Shown here piece after piece: positions 1 through 13,515 of a stretch of DNA of 64,000 nucleotides; position 1 is the stretch's first letter; each line of letters begins with the position of its first letter. Origin of the DNA: Apostichopus japonicus (Eukaryota > Echinodermata > Holothuroidea > Aspidochirotida > Stichopodidae); NCBI RefSeq assembly GCF_037975245.1, contig NC_092571.1:25374564-25438563 (forward strand), in the 5' to 3' direction. The translations under genes and the position numbers were made by a program. The notes under the pieces are model-generated. The model was given only the letters and a program-made list of their open reading frames with translations. It was not told the origin of the DNA and made no database searches.

Positions 1-778
1 TGATAGACAGAGATACTGTATATACTAATCACCGGCTGCTCTTGTTTTGGGTGGAGGTTTGCTGAGACTTGTAACCAGTCGATTCAATTTTTTAAGGTTT
101 TAAGTGGAATCATTTAAAAGTAATTTGTCTGCCTTGAGTCAAGTTGGTGACTGGCACTTTACAGACTTGTTTATTGTCACTTTTGACAATTTTAGTGATG
201 TGAGTCACAGTTCGTTTAACAATAGCGGACCAGTTCAAGTTTCAAGATGTGTTCCAACTTTCACAGACAGAAAAAATGGAAAGTTTACAGATTTCATTGT
301 AATAATTAACAATGGAACTGGCTTTGAACACTAAGAAAGTGAATAGTTTGAAGTAATTTCTGGCCAGAAAGTAAAGGAGGTCCTGGAAGAATAGTCCCTT
401 CCATTCATAAAATGAGAAGATGACTTTTAAGGAACAAAATTAATTAAAGACCAGTAAAAGAGCACTGATTGCTTTATAAGTCCAAGTTGTATTTGTACAG
501 TATATACCACCTATAATTACTTTTGAGAAATCACCCTTTAATTTAAACATCTGAAGCTCACCAGTTTAATTGAACTTATAAGAATTATGAAATCATAAAG
601 ACCATTTGATCAGTTCGTCAGATGCAAGACAAAACTCAATAGATTGAAGAATATTTTATATTAAAGACTTCAGCTAGATTTTCAAGGAGAATGTTGTTGA
701 AAGTTATCCAAGAATGCTGTCGTTAGATACCAAAGTTGAAAGAAAGTTTTCATCAAGTATCGTTCAGTAATAACTTAC

Positions 779-1133
779 AGGCATTGAAGACCCAAACCGC
801 GTGCGGCCATCTGAAAAAGTTAATTTTCTGTTGCTTGCAAGTGACGTTTTTGTTTGTGTCCTACAAAATGCAGACAGTAATGAAACATGATACCTTAATT
901 GTTATCTTTAGCTGGACCTGAGATGTCCATAGCTGTATCGTTTATACACTGTGCTGTGGGTATTGACCGCAGCTGCATATACTGGCTGTACACTAGTGTC
1001 TAATTACACTAGAAAGCTGTGTGTGTATTTTCTGGGATCGATGGTGGTGTTTAACACTTCTGTTACACCTCATTCGAAACTAGGTCAAATTACCGGCATA
1101 AGACGTTTCTTTTTGCACGAGTCTTCACACCCT
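779..1133 (+). mobile_element. piggyBac-like MITE, copy 1
   Basis: A 355-bp element about 85-90% identical to the copy at 13516-13859, in the same orientation. The ends are inverted (AGGCATTGAAGAC at the left; the right end reverse-complements to AGGGTGTGAAGAC). The right flank is TTAA (1134-1137) and the left flank is TTAC, a one-base decay of TTAA. It has no transposase frame; the small open frames across it are broken between the two copies. Confidence 0.8.
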
Positions 1134-1443
1134 TTAACATTACCAGGCCCCACCCTGGGGAGTAGACTATACATTTATCAAGTAAGCTTTAAAGGAGCAT
1201 TCCAGAAATTAAAGGCATAATTTAAAACAGAACATGTATCTCGAAACTGAAATTGCACTAATTAAAAACTCATTACTTTAAGTAGGCACTGAACTTTTTC
1301 TTATTTTTTTTTATCATGAATTATGGCATGGCAAAGCTAGATTTCTGCCTAAAACTACACCTTTGATTTACAATAAAAGCCATGGAAACCATTGAAATGG
1401 TAATGAGTTGTAAAATCCTGAACAGTGAGACGACTTCCAGTTT

Positions 1444-1465
1444 GTTATATATATATATATATAAA
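1444..1465. repeat. (TA)n tract
   Basis: Short dinucleotide repeat. Confidence 0.85.
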
Positions 1466-3222
1466 GGTATTTATTTCAAGGACACCAACATTGACAGGTA
1501 TATTGAGCTGTCAGTTAGGTACGTTACAGGTCGATGGCCTGTCATCATACACCTGTTATCGTAGCTACAATTGCACTAGAAGGTATCATCTTTTATTCTG
1601 ATTAAATGCGGCTCAGAATCACAGGTACAATCCCATCCTTCCTTGAGTGGGTGTTTTTTTTTCTTGTGGTAAAGTATACTATTAAGCATTTCATAGAAAG
1701 TATACTATTAAGCATTCATATTATTGCAGAATTTGCATCTGTTATATTTTTTTTCTTTTTTTCTTTGCGCAATCGACACACAAGATGGTTATCTCGAGAA
1801 GCCATTCAACCTCCTTGAAGATAAGATTCAATTCCATCCACACTTCAAGATCCACAAAAATTACCTAGCAGATTTTAAAAGAAAAAATGAAAAGAAAAAA
1901 CGAAATCTTTTTCGGATATATTCGTCCGGTCGCGTGCTAGAAGGCGATCATGCAAGCATCGGTCTTAATGCGAGCATGCAGTGTTCACGTTTTAGAATGC
2001 TGTTAATAGATCATTTTGTGAAACAGATGTAGAAACTTCATGCAACAAGTAAATTATTGCCGCTAAATTTGCTCGTTATCTCAATCGTATTAGTCGTTCG
2101 AGATCCCCAAGAGTAGTGATGAATATGTATGGCTCGACGGATGTAGGACAAATATTCTCTATTTCATAAATGTAACATGCAGCTGATAGAAGACTCACTC
2201 GTTAAGTAAATGTTAGTTGTTCGTGTAACAAGATACTGTACAGGGTTCAAAATAACAGCCCGTTTCCTTGATTCTCAGTAACAAAAGTATGTTTTTATAT
2301 CGACGACGAGGTAGGGAAGGTGTCTATTAATTGTTTTATTATCATTGGAAACATACAAACATGTAATGTTAGTAATCATTTTGATTTACTTCAGAAAAAT
2401 CTGTCGACAGAAAAGTTGGAACGTTTCAAAAAAGATACAACATTAATGATATTAGAAAAAGGATTTTTTTTTATATTCACAATTTTCACATGTATGTGAC
2501 ATTTTCTTGAGCAATTGTTAATATTTATATGTACAGAGATAAACTCAAAATTAGTCCTATCAGTATTACAAAAGATTATATCGTTAGGTAGGGAAGCTGG
2601 AGTATATATTTTTTTTTTTCACAAACAGACAAACGTTTTGTCCAGTATCATTTAGTTAAACCATAGAAATACTAGAAAAATTCAAAATAATCTATGTCAC
2701 CAACAGTTATTTATATTACATATACTCTCGATAACAACATATGTATGAATAGGGAATGTATATATAGGGAATGTGCTTTTCGCTTGTACGTGATGTGTAA
2801 ACTCTTATATTCATGCTGTGCTTTAAGAAAGTTATAAATATCTGTGACATGCACAAAATTGTGTTCCCACAGTTGTTGAAATAAACCCCATAAGAGATGA
2901 TAATTTACACACATTGATTTTCTATAAATGGGATTTTTAACATATTCATCAGAGATGTAGGTTGATTGCATTTACAACCCAACTCTGCCTTATCTGAAAG
3001 ACAGCTTCTTAATTCTTTCAAATTTACAATTAGTTTCTCCCAAATTTATGCTACACAATCTTACAGTTAATACGCAATAGAGTCACTGTTACGGTATTAC
3101 AATTACACTGTTGGCTCTTGTCTTTGCCCACAGCTCTCAAAACCAAAAAGGTACCAACAATTTTTTTTTTTAAGTTACCTTGTTTGTATACTTACCTTGT
3201 TTGTTTACCTGTTTGTATACTA

Positions 3223-3330
3223 CAAGGAGTGTTAGCTCAGTGGTTAACGCCGAGTTTGAGTCACTCCAAGATTAATGTATGTCGTCCAGTTACAGAGTTG
3301 TTGACAATTGACAATTCATAATCATGGACG
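3223..3330 (+). mobile_element. Possible tRNA-derived SINE fragment
   Basis: GTTAGCTCAGTGGTTAACGC resembles a tRNA D-arm with A box, followed closely by a B-box-like GAGTTTGAGTCACTCC without room for an anticodon arm. It is too short for a tRNA gene. Confidence 0.4.
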
Positions 3331-3759
3331 TTAAATATGAATGTTAGAGACTGACTTCGGTTAGCTTGCAGCTTTGATAAGCCAATGAGACTTCTACGCG
3401 AGTTCCTGCTTGCAGGAGGATCTAAAATACATACATATACATATACAGGATTCACAGATAGCGAATACCAAATTTACAAAAAGTAGATACGTACCCACAG
3501 CTACAATGCACCAAAAAAAAATACAGCTAAATCGTACAGTATAATCGTGTAAGGTGGATGTCACATGAGGACACAAGTTACTCGGGTAACTGCCGCCTTT
3601 TCTCCTAATTTTGTTCACCTTCAAGGTCTTTGTCAAATTCAGGGTCGTGACCTCTCACCGAACTGAACTATAAGTCTTGGAAAGAAACAAGAGAAAAAAA
3701 GGAGACAAACTTGTTTAAGAAGACGGAAGTTATTGCACTCAAAGAAATGATATGTAATA

Positions 3760-4107
3760 AGATTCCCCAAAATCCTAAATTTATAATTGAGATCTTTTGA
3801 CATGTTATTATTACATCAGTGAGTACAATTGGAATCGATTAGCATAAATTAGCAGTTTAATATGCAAAGTTCCATTTCATTTCTGCATAATTAGTGATTA
3901 TAATAGGTTAACCTGAATGCAATTGGCAATTTTCATCTTTATAATTATCTCACCCAAATGAGAAAGTCAGGCTTTAGTAATAGTGTCAATTAGCATGCCA
4001 CCCAATCTTTTAATGGGCCTCCCAAGGCCAAATCATCCAGCTTAAGAGAATAATTACTAAAAGTAAGCTACAAAGTCTACATATAGATATCTTGAGAAAT
4101 ATAAGCT

Positions 4108-4140
<33 letters not shown>

Positions 4141-4450
4141 TCCTTCTATTTCAAACGAATATTTTCCTAAAACCAAAAAATTGTAACCGAATAAAGATAA
4201 AGATATCATTTCAATAGGAATTACAGGCAACCCATTTTCCACTAATCAGTAAGTTAATTTTGAAAGTGAAAGGATGATAACATTCATTTGGCTTAGTTTT
4301 ATAGTGCTGATAAAAAGTTGTGAACATTTCATGAAAGTTTATAAACAAAATTTAAATACCATGGGGAATTCATGTCTGAAAAGTCAGCATATGCAAATTC
4401 CCTTAATCTTAACTAATGAAGGAGCTGCAGCAGGAATAAACTTTCACAAT
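3760..4450. promoter_or_regulatory. Candidate conserved noncoding regulatory element
   Basis: Noncoding stretch dense in homeodomain core words (AATTAG, TAATTA, CAATTA) and POU/octamer-type words (ATGCAAAG near 3862, ATGCAAAT at about 4391), interrupted only by the 4110-4140 T run. The look resembles developmental enhancers, but AT-rich DNA yields such words by chance and no conservation could be measured. Confidence 0.3.
4110..4140. repeat. Poly-T run (about 29 T)
   Basis: Homopolymer run. It could be the poly-A tail of a minus-strand retroelement, but no element body is recognised to its right. Confidence 0.9.
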
Positions 4451-5339
4451 AGAGCTTGAGGAGTAAGATAAGGAAGATAGCTTTGGTCACTACTTCGTAG
4501 ATAACATGATACCCAGAAAATCACCGTTTTTTTCCTGGGTATAAACCAAGCGAAGGCTGACCAGTTTGAACTCTTAATGATGACAAAACCTTTGCTAATT
4601 ACTTTATGTAATAAGAAAGTCAATGAGCTGTATAATCACTTTGTGAGTATATGAAACCTATATATTGCTCATGTGTATATACATTACTATTAAAATTACA
4701 TCAGGGTAAGTCAATTATTAGGGCTCTATTTAATTTCTATGAAACCTGAGTCGTCATATTAAAACACTTTTGGGGACATTCATCATATGCCTTTTCATGT
4801 AGGTGTGCACTATTGAAGGAATCTTAATTGCTATATATTCACATTGATGTCAACAATATGATAGACAGTCTTGCATCTACTGTCTCATGTAACTGTCTCA
4901 TGTAAAGACATTTTGCATTCTCATGTCAAAGGACACACAAAGCCAAACATATTTCTATAGGTCCGTTTCTAAGCTGTACCTGTTAATTACGAACAATTTC
5001 CCCAAATTGCTAAGAAAATAGGTTTTGGTCCTTTTCGTGAGATATCACAGTGTTAACTGTCACGTCTCATACAAGCCTGAAGACTTGATCAAGCCTAATT
5101 ATGACATCTTTGAGTATCACATGTGTTTAATTTTTTTTTGGGGGGGGGTGCTTTTCTTTATGTATTAAAGTGTTTTTTTTTATCTGTAGTGGAGATGGGT
5201 TTTGCAAATGATGATTCAAACATGTTCAAGCTGTTAACATGACCTATGGTGACAGCAATGGTTTTTGAGTGTCAAATTATTAACACTGTTAACATTCTTC
5301 CTTGAAAATTATACAAACAGAAAAACAAAGTGAAACAAA

Positions 5340-5375
5340 AATGGGTTCGAATCCTAGTGACACTATGACGTCACA
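5340..5375 (+). mobile_element. Isolated tRNA B-box segment
   Basis: GGGTTCGAATCCTAG is a good B box but no matching A box or cloverleaf is visible upstream. It is probably a SINE remnant. Confidence 0.3.
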
Positions 5376-5747
5376 GATGTCAACAAAAAACAAATAAATA
5401 ACGACCACTCGATCCCAGACACCACTTTTAAGCTTAAGATATCTTTCAAAGGGAGCAAGATTATTCTTAGCCTCATGAGGGAGTTGTTCTTCAAAGAGAA
5501 CTCTGTTATATCAGATGATGGTTCAGGTTTGTGTCCCCTACGAGTCTCCTTTTATAAACAATCGTACAAGAACTGCATCTATGTTCTGGAATAAGTGGAA
5601 GATCCATCAAAATTCAGGCCAACAATTTCAGTCCGAGTAAACTTGACCAATTTATAAGCACAGATGACCGCACATTGCAACAGGGGTTGGAATAGTTTGT
5701 TAAAAGACAAAGGAAAGGTATGTCCAATAATGTGCTTATATGAGGTG

Positions 5748-5750
<3 letters not shown>

Positions 5751-5796
<46 letters not shown>
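5751..5796. repeat. (TA)n microsatellite
   Basis: Dinucleotide repeat with one TGTA interruption. Confidence 0.95.
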
Positions 5797-6292
5797 GGCT
5801 CATTCTCTGTAGCTCTAGTTGTGTCTCATTCAGCCACCCCATCCCTATATAGCAACCCCAACCCTTCTCCCCCACCTCTCTCCATTACTATCACATATGT
5901 GACATTAACTTAACTGCAGCTAGAATGGTTAATACACAGATTTGCCATTTAAATTAGTTCCGTAAAGATTCAGTACGTACACCTACCACTGCAGAACAGC
6001 CTGTTTAACAGAAAAGGCCTATAAATGCACAACACATGGATCTATTTTAAGATTTCAACTTTTTTGAGGGTAGAGAAGACCTTTATTATTACAGAGCATT
6101 GCAACTGAACTATGTTACTTTCATACACATACTGTACTATATAGGCTTTGAATGATAGACTGATGGTGGTTAGTTAAACAGATCAAGTACACTATATGTG
6201 TGGGTGTGTTAAATCTGTCCATAAAAGAGAGAATTAATTAATTAATGATTGATCTCTGGAGTAAGGTGAATATGTCTCTGATGAACTGGGTT

Positions 6293-6294
<2 letters not shown>

Positions 6295-6357
<63 letters not shown>

Positions 6358-6444
6358 TATATATATATATATATATATATAGATATATATATATCTATAT
6401 ATAGATATAGATATATATATAGATATATATATATAGATATATAT
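6295..6444. repeat. (TA)n with GATA interruptions
   Basis: About 150 bp of TA dinucleotides with spaced GATATA and TCTATA variants. The minus-strand Tyr-Ile frames here are artefacts. Confidence 0.95.
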
Positions 6445-6599
6445 GATGTTTATGTGTATGTGTATGATGTACAGTAGATGTATATATGTGGCAAGCCACA
6501 TACAGTGGAATGACGACCTCCTTTAAACTCATGGTTTGGAGCTGGCTCTGGACATTACCTCTGTAGTGTCCATAGGCCAGGTGGTAACTGGGGGACCAC

Positions 6600-6690
6600 A
6601 AGCGGGTAAGGGCGACCGCATATAGAATGGGAGGCACAGGTTCGAATCCCAGACATTGGAGGCTGGAATCTTTTTCACTCTTCTAGATAA
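6600..6690 (+). mobile_element. SINE-like fragment with tRNA B box
   Basis: GGTTCGAATCCCAG near 6640 is a good RNA polymerase III B box. It is followed by GGAGGCTGGAATCTTTTTC. The same order of B box, GGAGGCTGGAA and T-rich stretch recurs at 44885-44940, so this is a dispersed family. The 5' part is not clear. Confidence 0.5.
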
Positions 6691-6705
6691 CTCTTTGCCA
6701 TTGGA

Positions 6706-6706
<1 letters not shown>

Positions 6707-6758
<52 letters not shown>

Positions 6759-6763
6759 ATAAA
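6707..6763. repeat. (TA)n microsatellite
   Basis: Dinucleotide repeat with ACATA and TTTATA interruptions, directly 3' of a SINE-like B-box segment. Confidence 0.95.
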
Positions 6764-7535
6764 TTTGCATTTCATTGGACAGTAAATTGTTAAGTTGAAT
6801 TCTGCAGTGGTTAGTCAAGCCGTCAGGGCAGAATTACAAAAGCATACATCCAGCAAGTCCTTGACTGCCATTGATCAGATACTGTACAAGATGCGTGTAT
6901 GCTTTAGTTTAGTTCAGATTTCCCTTTCAAATGTATACAAGGCCTCTCCGTGTATTCGCACAGTTTAAAAGAGTGCTGGGTCATTGAACACTGCTTTTAG
7001 TCATTATTATCAGGAGAGAGAGAGAGTGGAAAAAATATATATATCAAGATTTCAAGGATGGTTCTTAATGATCGGCTGACCACATTCCGTAAGATTTCTC
7101 TCAATCTCAATTTTACGGAGCTTTTAAATTGACAGATTAAAATGTGTAGTGGTGTCAGTCACTCAAGTGACTTTTTATTCGTGGTAGTGATTCATGTTGC
7201 AGTCTGTTGCTAGGTAACAACATGTTAAACCAATCATATCTGGGACAGTCAGTGATCTTAATTTATATTAAAAATGATGGGAATTCAACATGTGACTTTT
7301 AAATCATTTTTCATTCTCTCTTCATGCAGGCTATTAATAATGTCATATTTTTTTTTTCTAACTGTGCCGGTTCACTTGTAGTTGTAGCACATGAGAGGCT
7401 AGTACGAATCGGGATGCATTATTATTATTATTATTTGTCAATATCTTAAACGTCATGATGTTCTCTATGAGCTCATCGTTCACTCCCAGCAACTCCAAGT
7501 CTATGCTGAGAACTAATGCAGTGCTAAATTATATT

Positions 7536-7582
7536 GATTGATTGATTGATTGATAGATTCATTGATTGATAGATTCATTGAT
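7536..7582. repeat. (ATTG)n short repeat
   Basis: ATTG units with AGATTC interruptions. Confidence 0.85.
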
Positions 7583-7769
7583 TTCACCTTTTTTGTTATA
7601 TTTCTTAAAGGGCGAAAACATGCTCGCAATAAAATTAGTGTCTGTGAAAATATCTTTTAAAACGATACAAATGGAAAGACATACAAAATGATGGCTGAAA
7701 TATTTATTGTTTGTATTTGATAACTGTAAAAAATTCATCTGATCCCACTCTGAACAGAATTTTAAGGCT

Positions 7770-8003
7770 ACATTATATTCCATAATAATGGACCAAACAC
7801 CACAAGGAATTTTATCTCCATTGCCTCTCTCCACCCAGGTGAATAAACAGGTGACCTGTGAGATATATATATTGTCAGTTGGGCGCTGTTTAGCTGCTGC
7901 CATGTGGAAGGATTGTCTCTATGTTTTGGCAGGTTATCGTTGACCGGGGTAATATTGTGATCCGCCTTGAGATGGATGAATAAGTCTGTGCTTAATAAAT
8001 CTA
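7770..8003 (+). mobile_element. Same SINE family, 5'-truncated and diverged copy
   Basis: The sequence from ATCTCCATTGCCTCTC through GGTTATCGTTGACC to CTTAATAAATC matches the minus-strand SINE at 14108-14432 over the body and tail. The tRNA-like head is missing or too degraded to see, as expected for 5'-truncated retroposition. Open frames on the minus strand here (7559-7903, 7768-8127) cross this repeat and are not genes. Confidence 0.7.
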
Positions 8004-11000
8004 AATTATGATTATTATATATTGTACTCATACAATAGAAGAATCTTCCATGTAAGTGGTTGCATATTTTGTAGTCACGCTTTTTCATATTCATATTTTT
8101 GTTGTGCGATTGTGATTTTAGAATCATATTAAATCTTTTCTTTTTCTACCTTCTCATTTTCTCATTTCCTCTCGTAGGACATCTGGTGCCAAAGGAAGAC
8201 AGTCTTGGCCAAAACGTTAACCATTTTCTATGAATATGCATATCGTGTACCGTGACCAGAAAGGTATACCGTATCTTGATCATATTACTAAGAGTATCCG
8301 TTTGAATGTTGCTTAGCAACGATACCAAACACACCAAATATTACCCATAATGAGCACTCTCCAGCCTGGCCCAAATCAACAGAGGGCGCGGTCATGTCGG
8401 TCCTATCTAGTTCCACAAAACTTGACCAGCTGCAATTTCTGACTAGCAGATCATAACGGTACTGTGAGTCGATCACTCACGATATATTCAAATTTGGTTC
8501 GTAATTATGTAAGAAGATGGTATTTTTTTAAACATATTTGTGAAGTTTCAACACAGTTTTAAGCACCTTGGCCTGTGTTTTCTAAATCAACTTTTTGCGT
8601 TCGGCCAAACTGCTCGAGTGGAATCCTTAACTAGTCAATCACCCAGCGTGTTCTTATGCAATTACATATGGCGAGGTTGCTAGCTAGTGGGCACCGGGCT
8701 GTCACTCTATCGTGGAACTTTGATTCGCTGGATTTGTAAGCAGTAAAGGTCGAGCATGTAACGACCGGCATGACAGCGCCCTCAACTGGAGAGCCCCATT
8801 GGTAAAAACTAAGACACCCTCCAGCATGCCTCCGATAAATAAAAGTTTTTGTTTTTGATATTTTGTTTGTTTTTTTTCTCCTTTTCGCATTTTGGTAAAG
8901 CTTAACTTGACAAATTGAAATACAGTTTTCTCATGTATGGTGGAAGGTCATTAATATTATTATGACTATGATACTTAATATTCATACATATTGTGTACTT
9001 ATCATAATATCATACACAAGATTCAGTGTTTTGATTTTTGCAACTTAGGATCCCTTTATAATAATACTTTTGTAGTTTAAAGGTCATCAGTATTATTCCC
9101 CCTCCCCTGGCTCCGCCCAAATGTGCTAGAAAATCAGGAAATGGTCACACATATGCTCCAATTTCAACAAGTACTGTGGTATCACAGCCAGTACTCTACA
9201 GAGTAGTCATCCATACTGAGGCTTTTCATTTTCTGCTTAAGCATTCCTCCTTCTCTGGGAATGGGTTAGAGGAGCAGAGGGTCTAGAAAATGTACTTTTG
9301 GCTTAAATTTGGGGCCAGTTACTAATGACCTATTAAATTGGCAAGAAACAATTTAAAACCCACTTCTTCTAAAATAGTCAAATTTTTCAGTGTCACATCA
9401 GGTCCACCATAGTATCAACAAAACTAAATTTCTTCTGATGGAAGACCTCAAACTCCACCGCTTGTTTCCTGTATCCTTCCCCCGCCCTCCACCTTCCCCT
9501 CTTTTTTGAAAGCTTCCTATGCCAATATATTGTTTATACCATTCATTAGGTAAAGTAGGTTACAAACCAGCAAAACCCTGATTTTCAAACTTTTCACAAC
9601 GGTCGTAGAATGAGGTTAACGATGTATTCTGATATTATCGATGATGATTCTATTCGGAAAATCAGCCCGGATTTAATCTTGTTTGCATGATAATCTCTGT
9701 GTGACAGTCATCCAGAAGTTCCCATGAACATCCCTCCATATAGGCAAAAATAAACTACTTGATGTCAAGTCATTTGATCAATTGGTAACCGTATGAGCAG
9801 AATCACAGTATGATGTTGTATTCAAAGTTTAGCTTTAAAACCTGATTATAAGGATAGTCCTGGGGGTAAACAATTTAATTTTTTGACCGGTCATCGAAAG
9901 AGAACTGCTCTGTAAGTTTCCTGGTGAAAGATTTACATTTCAGTGCCCACCGTACATATTGTACGTTTCAGAAATAACCTTATTTGAAGTCGTCAAATTT
10001 TGCACCAAAAGTGAACTTGAAGCAAACAAGTGTCATTTGTCCTAAAAATACATTGGCAAAACTGTTTTGTTCCATTTTTATTGCCCGAAAAATTTTAATT
10101 CCATTTTTCTACTTCAAAATGTATTTGCGATTCAATTACAAATACGGCATTCGCTGGTGTATCGTTAGCATCGCATCGGCTTGAAGATTATAATCTTTCC
10201 CACCCTTGATAGGCCCTCGAATATAGAGTGAACCACTACACACTGTGGCAAAAATATACCCACAATAACAATATTTCATGTATATGACATTTTAGTAACA
10301 GTACATGAAAGCATAACAACGTGAAATATTAGAGGCTGGTATGTTCACCTTGAAAAGTACACAACAAAGTGCATCGTACCAATAGATCTATGTCAACACT
10401 ATTTTTGTGTATATTTACTTTTTGGCAAGCAATTACAATATTCATATTTTGCTTCCTTATTTTGTGTTTTTACAGATGTTTGTCTGTTTTTTTTTCTTGT
10501 TTATAGTTTTCCTTTTTCGCCCGATTTTCACCCCCGTCTTACGTTATCGGCCTAAGCAAGCATCGTTGATTTAGTATAAAGAGAAAAGTAGTGAACAACG
10601 ACTATTAGAAACACACGTTTGTGACAGACTTCCTGGTGTCAGAATTTTGATGCCCACGAGTGACACGTATCTCAAATGACTCAAAAGAACCGAATCAAAA
10701 AGAGAGAATAAAACGTCCGGCCCTTCCCTCGATCATTTCAGAGTAAACATTTTCATGAGATCTAGTGTTGAATGTATCTTTCAGCGAAAGTAGTTTTACC
10801 TGCGTCTGACGAGAAAGCAAAGGCTGAATTGTTTTGAAGTAGTCATTTAATATGATTCACATTGTTTAGATGCTGGTATAGAAAACTATGATAAAAACAA
10901 TAAATAGGGTTTCACCTTGAAAATTGTAGCTCCAAAAGTACACCAGGATGTACCGGGATATTGATCAATCTCTGTGAAGCCAAATGAACTGTTCTGACTG

Positions 11001-11185
11001 ACCATTTCTTGCACTTTTCAGCTTGATCTAGCAGATTGCGGTACTTGACCTATACAGGAAAAAATTGTTTGCGCAGTTTGCACTTTCAATGACTTCTCTT
11101 TACTTTTTGATGAATCATTTTGTGATATGTTCTTCTATCCTGGTAATGTGTCATGTTTTATTTTTGTCTTTCCTTTTTCCCCAGC
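8004..11185. other. Gene-free stretch
   Basis: AT-rich unique-looking sequence with short C-rich patches (9105-9120, 9475-9510). No exon, RNA gene or element is recognised. Frames at 8146-8890 and 9984-10184 show no family features. Confidence 0.6.
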
Positions 11186-11645
11186 TGTCCTACGTTTCGG
11201 TTCCGTGGTGGCAGCATTTGCTCACAAAATGGCCCCTTTCTCGATCAACCCCCGGAGAGGAGGAAACGGGAGTAACTTCGATCGTCAAAATTTACGTCCG
11301 TGAGACCCAGGAGGTTTTTCTTTTTAATACTCAAGTTATGAAAGACCAAGATTTTTGTATGATGGTGGTTTCATGCATCAGCGACCCAATGTTTCGGTTT
11401 CGTCTTGGCTGTAAATTCTCATAATACAGGAAACAGGACATACTTTTATGAAAAAATTCATGACATCCATGAGACCTGGAAGTTTTTTTTTTTTTTTTAT
11501 TAATAGTCAGCTTTAACAAACACCACTGTTCCTATGATGGCTATTTTTTTTGACACAGACAAATGTTTCTGTTTGGCTGGATCAAGACCTGGGGAAGGAA
11601 CAATGATAGTTATCAAAACATTCATGAGACCGGGAAGCTGGTTTT
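11186..11645 (+). repeat. Degenerate triple tandem repeat
   Basis: Three spaced copies, roughly 165-185 bp apart (11186, 11385 and 11555), share TGTTTCGGTTTCG-like starts and end in CATGAGACCTGGAAG-like words at about 11300, 11467 and 11622. Divergence between copies is high. A good splice-acceptor-like pyrimidine tract precedes the first, but no shared open frame runs through the copies. Confidence 0.5.
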
Positions 11646-11849
11646 GTATATACTCAGCTATGACCTACCCAGGCTACATTTTGTTGGCTATTTTTCATAC
11701 ACAATCTTATACCTCCATCATATTGGAATAACATTTTACATATCTGCATTGTTCTCCACAACACAAAGACGGCCCAAAAATTAAAGACATATTTTTTCCC
11801 TGAACATTTATCAGTTCCTGAAAGAGAAAAGGACTCAACTTTCATTTTG

Positions 11850-12260
11850 CAGCCATAATGTTATGTTCAAAGGAAGTGAAACTTTAGCAGAGATGTGGAG
11901 AATCAAGCATTACGATATGTGAAGGTCCATGAAAGAAGGGAACTTTGGCAGGGAGAATGCACATTTTATGGAAATCATGCAAGACTAGCAGGAAGATGAC
12001 CATTTCATAATGAGAACTATTTGCTTAACTTTATGCTAATGGTGTGAAACAGAGTGACTCTGGGTAGGGATTGATCAGTGATGGTCCAAATTACTGATTT
12101 CCATTTTAACGTATGTTCCTTTCTTCTTTTTCTGTTTCTTAAGTTTTAGAACAACCTGTTTGTGCCTCATCACAATTTTGTTAATTATTTTCACCAAATT
12201 TATGGAATATTACTCAAGATATAAAGGAGACGCACTGTGAACCATCACCGAACAACGCCC
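11850..12260. promoter_or_regulatory. Candidate conserved noncoding element
   Basis: Balanced-composition noncoding sequence with no simple repeats. It contains POU-like words (TTTATGCTAATGG near 12031, TGGAAATCATGCAAG near 11969). This is only a compositional hint. Confidence 0.2.
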
Positions 12261-13515
12261 CCAAGCTACTCAGACGACTATTATTCAATATTGGATTATA
12301 TTACAACTTTTATGATTCTTCACAAACAATATTAAAGACTTGAACAAGTCTAGTAAAATCACATCAGTAGTAAGCCACATATGCTTGATTTTTTTTTTTT
12401 TTTTTATGTCATGATTTTATTTATATATTTATTTATTACAATATTGAGTTTCTAAAATAGAATATGGAGTCTAACAAATGCTGAAATCTAAAATATTGAG
12501 GTTGTTAATAACAAGATTTCCAGTACCAACACTGTTAAGTCCACTTTGAAAATATAGTCAATTGGAAAGTAATAGGTTTCACCTCCAAATGGCACTGTAA
12601 CACCACAGATTGAAAACATATGCAGCTCCCTCACTCCCCCCCCCCCCCTCGGAACTTTTAAACTGCATTATCTCTCTGACAGAGCAAGATTTTCTTAGAT
12701 ATATGGAGGAATCGTTCATGACAGAGATATCTATCTTATAAGCTAAAGATGAAAGTTGGGATTGCCTCTTTGTATACAATGTAAGCTGTTAAGAAATGTT
12801 TGTATCTGATTCATAAAAGGTGCTGTTGCACAGACACTTTTTTCCTATCGGTATTTTTAATCACATGCTTTGAATTTTTTTTCTCGATTCCTCCATATTT
12901 GAAATTAAAACCTGTTATGCGAGTTAATGAAATACCTTGTCATGGGATTTTATTACCAATACAGGTTTCAAGACTTTCAAAAAGCATCTCAGAAAACTGT
13001 TTGAAGGGAATCAATTTTCAAAGCTTGAGATGTGAAGAAAAAAATACAATGTCTCAATTTTAAAAGAAAAATAGCTGAATTCAGCAGAGAATTATGAAAT
13101 TGTAACTCTTTTTTCTTCTTTTTTTGCCATGCTTTCATTTTTTCTGTGAAAAGTTTGTAAAAAAGGTGAGAGCTGTAATAACATATAATTATGAAGTTAT
13201 TTTGAGATTGATGACTGTGATGGAAATTACCCTACGAGAGTCATGTTAGAGCAGGAAATGATTTCATGTGAATTTTTTAAGACAAATCGATTAATTTTGC
13301 TTTCATATTAGTCTATTTTAATTCATACTTTCTATTGTTTTATGGTGAAGTATTTTACAGCATTGTATTTTATTTAAGAGAGGAAATCACACTTTTAACT
13401 TTAAAGAAAAAACTGCAAACGACAAAATTCTGTTTCATTTTTAGTTTTATTGTCAGTGGAACTCGTGTTCGTGACACAAAGAAGATCAAGTGGTGCTGAA
13501 GTTTATCGCTGTTAA

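Larger units (their letters stand above)
1..3200. other. Gene-free stretch around MITE copy 1
   Basis: Outside the MITE I see no exon, RNA gene or other element. Open frames at 104-334, 1606-1818, 1724-2032 and 2711-2971 are under about 100 codons, lack domain features and have AT-driven residue bias. Confidence 0.6.

Noticed and set aside
951-1220. 89-codon plus-strand frame
   Set aside because: It lies in the piggyBac-like MITE; the second copy breaks the frame with indels, so there is no sign of protein-level constraint.
6238-6501. Tyr-Ile-rich frames
   Set aside because: They are (TA)n microsatellite translation, as are similar frames at 5579, 15359, 29980, 31905, 32007, 37823 and 51161.
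11065-11424. 119-codon plus-strand frame with a hydrophobic start and a possible spliced exon at 11185
   Set aside because: The hydrophobic part comes from T-rich DNA. The segment after the acceptor-like site belongs to the degenerate triple repeat and has no shared reading frame.
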